Both the position numbers and the translations under genes were made by a program. The notes under the pieces were generated by a model, which had not been told where the DNA came from, did no database searches, and saw only the letters and a program-made list of their open reading frames with translations. A stretch of 64,000 nucleotides of DNA from Deltaproteobacteria bacterium (GTDB lineage: Bacteria; Desulfobacterota; DSM-4660; Desulfatiglandales; HGW-15), in contig JAGVAP010000142.1 in NCBI GenBank assembly GCA_020060215.1, positions 1 to 64,000 of the forward strand. Direction: 5' to 3'. This document shows positions 62,064-64,000 of the stretch, in pieces (within the stretch, counting starts at the first letter, position 1; each line of letters starts with the position of its first letter).

Positions 62064-62854
62064 CGTGAACGGGAAAACCCCGGCCCTCTGTTCCGAAGCT
62101 ACAAAGCCATCCCTTGGCGCGCACTCATCGATGGGCTTCTAGAAAGGGTCCTCCTGAAATGAGGGAATGATGGGCCCTTGTCCCCGCTTTTATGCGCTTG
62201 CCGGAGTTTATGCCGCTCCCCGGAGGCATAGCCTCATACAAGGTGATTGGACTGCTCCGCGGGCTAAGGCGTTCCTCCCTGGCCTCTTCCGGCGACATCC
62301 TCTCCAGGTTTCCTCCCGCGTTTGCGAGATAACCCCTGATCACGCAAAAGGTCCTTTGCCGTTTGGCGGCTTGCCGTCCTGGTTTTGCAAGGAACGGTGG
62401 CTGTCAATCCACGCGGGAGCCGGGCCCCGGTCTTACACCGGGGTGGCCGCTTGGATTCTTTCACGAACTTGCCGGAGAGCGGGTCAGGCTTGCCATATCG
62501 ATCTTGCGACCTCTTTCCCGGATATTGCGAGAATGTGACGCATCCCTGTGTGAAGCGGCCGAGGGAAGATGTCAACGTACTCTCGGCCTTCATCTTATCA
62601 GCCCAAACACCCAAGATCATTTTGGATGACCGCTCACGGCCGGCCTGTGGATGGCCCTGCGAGCTAAATAAAGGCTGCCGTTTGCGCGATTCGGGTTCGT
62701 GAATTGCTTTGGACTTCCATGGTCTCGGCATTGCGCGATGACGTTCGACGGAATGCATGGGAATGGAAGAATCGAACGGATTTCGTGACTGAACACAGGA
62801 TCAATCGTCTCCCCTGCGCGGGGGCGATCTTAATCATCATATAAGGAGTTCTTT
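62064..62854. other. 790-base region without a recognisable gene
   Basis: Open frames are short and lack family similarity or ribosome sites; the longest (62264-62758, minus) is arginine/proline-rich and not protein-like. A ccccggt/accgggg hairpin lies near 62427-62445. The stretch could be a degraded mobile element or gene remnant; nothing identifiable was seen. AAGGAG at its end serves the next gene. Confidence 0.5.
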
Positions 62855-63214
62855 ATGGGAAAACGAGCGAGGTTGTTGTGCGGCTTGATCATGATCCTCT
62901 TGCCTGCTTTGCCGCTGACGGGGTGCGACAACCCCCCTTGGGAGAGCGGGATGGTGCTGGCCCTAAAAGTAGACACGCCGAAGAACGGCACCACCGTCAC
63001 GACGTCCCCGGTAACGGTAAGTGGACGGGTAAATGGGACTCAGGCCTCGGTGGCAAAGGTATCCATCAACGGTACTGACGTGCCTGTCAAAGACAGGAAA
63101 TTCTCCGGCAGCGTCAATCTGAGTGAAGGTAAGAACGCCATCCTTGTTGTCGCCACAGGGGGCGGGGCTACGTTGAATCATAACGCTACCGTTACCTACA
63201 AGCCGGCCGATTAG
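62855..63214 (+). CDS. Small lipoprotein with Ig/cadherin-like domain
   Basis: 119 residues; AAGGAG ribosome site upstream. The type II signal peptide ends in the lipobox LTGC, leaving a mature protein of 96 residues with the pattern VDTPKNGTTVTTSPVTVSGR, VAKVSINGTDVPVK and GKNAILVVATGGGA, typical of the beta-sandwich fold seen in glucodextranase-like and other bacterial Ig-like modules. Probably outer-membrane anchored; binding partner unknown. It follows the gene-less region and precedes REP elements. Confidence 0.75.
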   Translation: MGKRARLLCGLIMILLPALPLTGCDNPPWESGMVLALKVDTPKNGTTVTTSPVTVSGRVNGTQASVAKVSINGTDVPVKDRKFSGSVNLSEGKNAILVVATGGGATLNHNATVTYKPAD

Positions 63215-63303
63215 TTGTCACTAAATGAAGGGAAATCCTCACCATGAACTAAGAACCGGCGGATAAGCTTCAATATGAATGAATATCGTTGGAGCTCTAT
63301 TCT

Positions 63304-63583
63304 TGTAGGAGCAAGCTCCTGCTTGCGATTCTTTCAGTTCCGAGAAGATCGCAAGCAGGAGCTTGCTCCTACTGTTTGATCATTCTCGCCACCTCTGGGG
63401 GCAGGCGACCGGGGCTGACCTCCGTGAAAGATGACAAGGTAGTCGGTACGATACCCCCCTGATATCCGACTGCGGGTCGCAAGCAGGAGCTTGCTCCACA
63501 GGGGTTTTCCATTCATGTTCGATGTTCGTCTTTTCTTCCCTTAGAACCCGCTGCCCCAATCGCAAGCAGAGCTTGCTCCTACA
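63304..63583. repeat. Cluster of REP elements (family D)
   Basis: A complete pair in inverted orientation at 63304-63372 (tgtaggagcaagctcctgct / agcaggagcttgctcctact) and single copies at 63478-63500 and 63559-63583. The arms share gatcgcaagcaggagc. Surrounding bases 63215-63303 and 63584-63672 hold no gene. Confidence 0.8.
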
Positions 63584-63593
63584 TGGGTGTTCA

Positions 63594-63662
63594 TTTGACA
63601 TTGGATGTTGGACATTCGATATTCGATGTTCGTCTTTTCCATCCTACGTTCGATGTTCGTCT
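63594..63662. repeat. Family B-type repeat near the SpoVR gene
   Basis: The sequence tgacattggatgttggacat, then cgatattcgatgttcgtc, is a variant of the family B atgtccaa motif, close to the stop codon of the SpoVR-like gene on the minus strand. Confidence 0.55.
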
Positions 63663-63672
63663 TGCGGGGGAC

Positions 63673-64000
63673 TCAGTAGGGCGCCGGGAATTCCACCTCC
63701 CGGATGTACTTCTCCGAGATGGTTTCCCCATCGATGGTAAAGAAGAGGCTTACATCCCCCCGTCTGGTTTTTTTCGCTTCCTGGGTTTCCAGCCCCATCT
63801 GCTGCAGGATCCACGGGGGGACGGATGTGCGTCTTTCACCCTCGGTCACCACCGTCTCGATATAGACCGGGTGCTGCCACATCCTGAAGAGGACCCTGAG
63901 CACGTCCTTCATCTCATCGAGCCTCAGATCGGCCCCTTCGTGGCGGTGCTTCAGATACAAGCCCCTTCCCCGGTGGGGTCTTTCGGCAGGGCCGCCATAG
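63673..64000 (-). CDS. SpoVR family protein, 3' end (partial at window edge)
   Basis: The frame runs off the end of the window (minus strand), so only about 108 C-terminal residues are visible. The segment GLYLKHRHEGADLRLDEMKD then VLFRMWQHPVYIETVV matches the C-terminal SpoVR domain (LYLxHxH, aromatic HPV). SpoVR proteins are widespread, often in an operon with PrkA-type kinase and a DUF444 protein, with an unclear role. The 95-residue version starting at 63960 is only a part of it. Confidence 0.75.
   Translation of the reverse strand, partial: YGGPAERPHRGRGLYLKHRHEGADLRLDEMKDVLRVLFRMWQHPVYIETVVTEGERRTSVPPWILQQMGLETQEAKKTRRGDVSLFFTIDGETISEKYIREVEFPAPY

Noticed and set aside
62264..62758. 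A 164-codon minus-strand frame in the gene-less region
   Set aside because: No recognisable family, biased composition and no ribosome site.

Overview
The window reads as part of a chromosome from a Gram-negative, GC-rich bacterium, most likely a Desulfobacterota (former Deltaproteobacteria) member. The inference rests on an outer-membrane beta-barrel protein and KDO biosynthesis (Gram-negative envelope), the alaC-hom-apgM cluster, the uvrC-M23-secA-argJ run, a HesB/IscA-like gene with an in-frame TGA that looks like selenocysteine, and intergenic gaps filled with short inverted-repeat elements. The species cannot be named from sequence alone.

Region 1 (1-21.5 kb, plus strand) is the 3' part of a type VI secretion system (T6SS) locus: tssM (3' end only), tssA, tssB, tssC, hcp, tssE, tssF, tssG, tssH/clpV and vgrG, then a tip-loading module of DUF2169-pentapeptide protein, pentapeptide protein, DUF3540 protein and toxin-less DUF4150 PAAR-like protein. 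TssJ, TssK and TssL are not in the window. Several gaps in the cluster carry palindromic elements, one of which surrounds a four-helix-bundle gene and another a broken GxxExxY gene. No toxin/immunity pair is recognisable.

Region 2 (21.7-32.3 kb) has an HD-GYP-type gene, an unknown 257-residue protein, two overlooked small minus-strand genes, an M24 aminopeptidase, adk, the apgM-hom-alaC amino-acid cluster (minus), and divergent kdsD plus an overlapping DapA-like gene that lacks the catalytic lysine.

Region 3 (32.4-49.3 kb) is entirely minus strand: uvrC, M23 peptidase, secA, argJ, manC, phosphomannomutase, rdgB, the candidate selenoprotein, yggS, a TtcA-type tRNA thiolation gene, a small membrane protein and carB behind a clear sigma-70-type promoter.

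Region 4 (49.6-64 kb, mostly plus) has two adjacent sigma-54 activators, one with a degenerate receiver, followed by an outer-membrane barrel protein and a nucleotide-sugar epimerase (probably exopolysaccharide). Then come a ChaN-like lipoprotein, a Nudix hydrolase, hisD, a lipoate module (gcvH-like, lipoate ligase, radical SAM), tRNA-Lys and tRNA-Glu, uppP, a 790-base stretch with no recognisable gene, a small lipoprotein, a REP cluster and the 3' end of a SpoVR-family gene on the minus strand.

The points most worth following up are the in-frame TGA in the HesB-like gene, the collection of inverted-repeat element families (two associated with small passenger genes), and the perfectly paired three-way-junction element upstream of kdsD. 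All family assignments come from reading motifs; no database search was run.
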